From positions 1 through 6,735 of the forward strand of contig JACMMA010000733.1 of assembly GCA_014379275.1 (NCBI GenBank): a stretch of DNA of 6,735 nucleotides, in the 5' to 3' direction. The DNA is from Armatimonadota bacterium. GTDB lineage: Bacteria; Armatimonadota; Armatimonadia; Armatimonadales; Armatimonadaceae. Every line of letters starts with the position of its first letter. Within the stretch, counting starts at the first letter, position 1. The position numbers and the translations under genes are program-made. Positions 5,717-6,735 of the stretch are shown piece after piece. The notes under the pieces were generated by a model. The model saw only the letters and a list, made by a program, of their open reading frames with translations. It searched no databases and was not told where the DNA came from.

Positions 5717-5780
5717 GGGTCGGGGGTATAAATACCCGCGTCGCTTAAAACAACCCGAACTTTTTTCGCGCCCCCGACCC
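5717..5780. repeat. Long-range inverted repeat and nested palindrome
   Basis: GGGTCGGGGG (5717-5726) and CCCCCGACCC (5771-5780) are perfect 10-bp inverted copies 44 bp apart. Overlapping the left arm, GGGTAT-AA-ATACCC (5724-5737) forms a second 6-bp dyad. A run of six T (5761-5766) lies inside the outer loop. The region sits between the SARP remnant stop and the cupin gene and could be an operator, a folded leader or a terminator-like structure. Confidence 0.45.
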
Positions 5781-5946
5781 TGTTACGATTGTGTCACGAA
5801 TTGTTCACGATGGGTTTGTATAACCTTCCTAAAAGCAAACGACGAGCAAAACCAAATCGCTTATCGCACGCACCATACCTCTACGAAATGGGGACGGGTG
5901 CCATCCGGGAAATCCCCGAGTCCATTTGGCTTTCAGGAGTACTATT

Positions 5947-6430
5947 ATGAACCCAGTAGCGCAATCCCCTTTATTCGTCCGTGCCGGTGCCGGACACTTC
6001 GCCGACCTCGGGGATCATCGTGCCCACATCAAAGTGAGCGCCGACCACATCGAAGGCGTTTTCATGTTGATCGAGACCGATGCCGATTTCAACGGCGGCG
6101 TGCCGCCGCACATCCACCGCATCGAGGACGAGACATTTTTCATGCTTTCCGGGCGAATCGAGTTCGGGATCGGCGACCAGGTCATCGAAGCGGGACCGGG
6201 CGACACCGTCTTCGCGCCGCGAAACATCGAACACACGTGGCACTGCACCAGCCCCGAGGGGGCGAAGATGTTGATCTGGTTCACACCCGGCGACAACTTC
6301 CAGGCGTTCGGTCTGGCGATGGCGGCGGGGCGTCGCCCCGCAAGACGCGATGGCGGATCCGGTGTTGATGGGCGAATTCATGGCACTCACGGCGAAACAC
6401 GGCATCGAAATGCTCCCGCCCGGCAAATAG
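5947..6430 (+). pseudogene. Small cupin-domain protein with an apparent one-base insertion near the 3' end
   Basis: ATG at 5947 has AGGAG (5935-5939) seven bases upstream, which decides the start over the in-frame TTG at 5926. Cupin motif 1 is H55-x-H57-x4-E62-x6-G69 (PHIHRIEDETFFMLSG) and motif 2 is GDTVFAPRNIEHTW with H96. All metal ligands are present, so the barrel should fold and bind a metal ion. The substrate is unknown; such single-domain cupins act as dioxygenases, isomerases or sensors. The frame from 5947 reads on to 6435 with an Arg-rich tail unlike the family. Dropping one G from GGGG (6327-6330) instead gives AAGVAPQDAMADPVLMGEFM and ends HGIEMLPPGK with TAG at 6428-6430, a family-like C-terminus and about 160 residues. 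The lesion lies beyond the cupin core, so a working protein with an altered tail, or a sequencing error, are both possible. Confidence 0.8.
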
Positions 6431-6447
6431 GATAAAATCCGTTTGAA

Positions 6448-6475
6448 ACCTCCTTTCACTCTGATGAAAGGAGGT
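6448..6475. other. Perfect 11-bp stem-loop containing a Shine-Dalgarno sequence
   Basis: ACCTCCTTTCA (6448-6458) pairs perfectly with TGAAAGGAGGT (6465-6475) around the loop CTCTGA. The right arm is an ideal ribosome-binding sequence and the left arm its exact complement, so the site is sequestered when folded. It is 21 nt from the ATG at 6497, too far for normal use. No T-tract follows, so it is a weak candidate for an intrinsic terminator of the cupin transcript. Confidence 0.55.
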
Positions 6476-6496
6476 AAGGTTATAGAAAGAAAAACT

Positions 6497-6735
6497 ATGC
6501 GAAAAGAGTTACTCGTTATCAGCACCACGTTGCTGATTCTGCAAGCAAGCGCGTTGTCTATGGTAACGGCTCAGGCACAATCCGCGGGCAAAAAGTCGGG
6601 CGCAACGAAGCCGAAGGCCGCCGCGCAAAAGCCGGCAAAACCGGCGGGTCCCGTTGTGCTAGGAACCACTCAGATGGCCGGCGATTTCGGGAAGCTTGGC
6701 ACCACATACACGATCGGAAAGTCCACGCCGATCAA
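6497..6735 (+). CDS. Secreted protein of unknown function, N-terminal part (runs off the right edge)
   Basis: ATG at 6497 opens a frame with no stop to the window edge (79 codons). Residues 1-27 form a signal peptide: basic MRKE, hydrophobic core LLVISTTLLILQASAL, and a probable signal peptidase I site after AQA (25-27). A Lys/Ala/Pro-rich linker (about 28-51) follows, then PVVLGTTQMAGDFGKLGTTYTIG, the start of a folded domain not recognised with confidence. The product is probably periplasmic or extracellular. The A-rich leader just before the ATG has only a weak ribosome site (AGAAAG, 6484-6489). The upstream hairpin at 6448-6475 may influence its expression. Confidence 0.75.
   Translation, partial: MRKELLVISTTLLILQASALSMVTAQAQSAGKKSGATKPKAAAQKPAKPAGPVVLGTTQMAGDFGKLGTTYTIGKSTPI

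Noticed and set aside
5655..6368. 237-residue plus-strand open frame over the cupin region
   Set aside because: It is a frame shadow spanning non-coding sequence and the cupin gene; the cupin frame has all the metal-binding motifs.

Overview
The window looks like a moderately GC-rich bacterial chromosome. A member of Armatimonadota, or a similar lineage rich in PEP-CTERM proteins, SARP regulators and BlaI/BlaR pairs, would fit. This rests on gene content and recalled family resemblance, not on a search. No rRNA, tRNA or CRISPR array was seen.

Left part (1-1617): a BlaI-type repressor and a BlaR1/M56 membrane protease lie on the minus strand as a translationally coupled pair with an ATGA overlap; blaR1 runs off the left edge. 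Upstream of blaI are two 16-bp palindromes (TACGACATTTGTCGTA and its reverse complement). They overlap a near-consensus minus-strand promoter and a weaker plus-strand promoter. The plus-strand promoter faces a small protein with two CxxC...CxxC modules spaced exactly 44 residues apart. The two transcription units probably share BlaI control.

Middle (1618-3140): a patchwork of remnants. A class II-like Fic gene carries a frameshift near its start and is cut just after its HPFQDGNGR motif, where the left end of an IS256-family element begins. A degenerate transposase fragment follows, then the 3' end of a PEP-CTERM surface protein gene that also carries a frameshift.

Right-middle (3145-4717): an intact minus-strand pair, a SIMPL-domain (DUF541) membrane-anchored protein followed by a PP2C-family Ser/Thr phosphatase. 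The 64-bp gap between them holds a 13/14-bp hairpin lying between a Shine-Dalgarno-like run and the phosphatase start codon.

Right (4718-6735): a divergent intergenic region; a SARP/AfsR-like regulator reduced to its N-terminal DNA-binding domain and its C-terminal tail; a small cupin with an apparent one-base insertion near its end; a perfect 11-bp hairpin; and the start of a secreted protein of unknown function.

Four separate loci (fic, PEP-CTERM, SARP, cupin) show reading-frame breaks, while blaR1, blaI, the zinc-ribbon gene, the phosphatase and the SIMPL gene are clean. The region is either a decaying accessory stretch or an assembly with residual indel errors. No complete new multi-gene system is evident. 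The most promising lead is the BlaI-controlled divergent zinc-ribbon gene.
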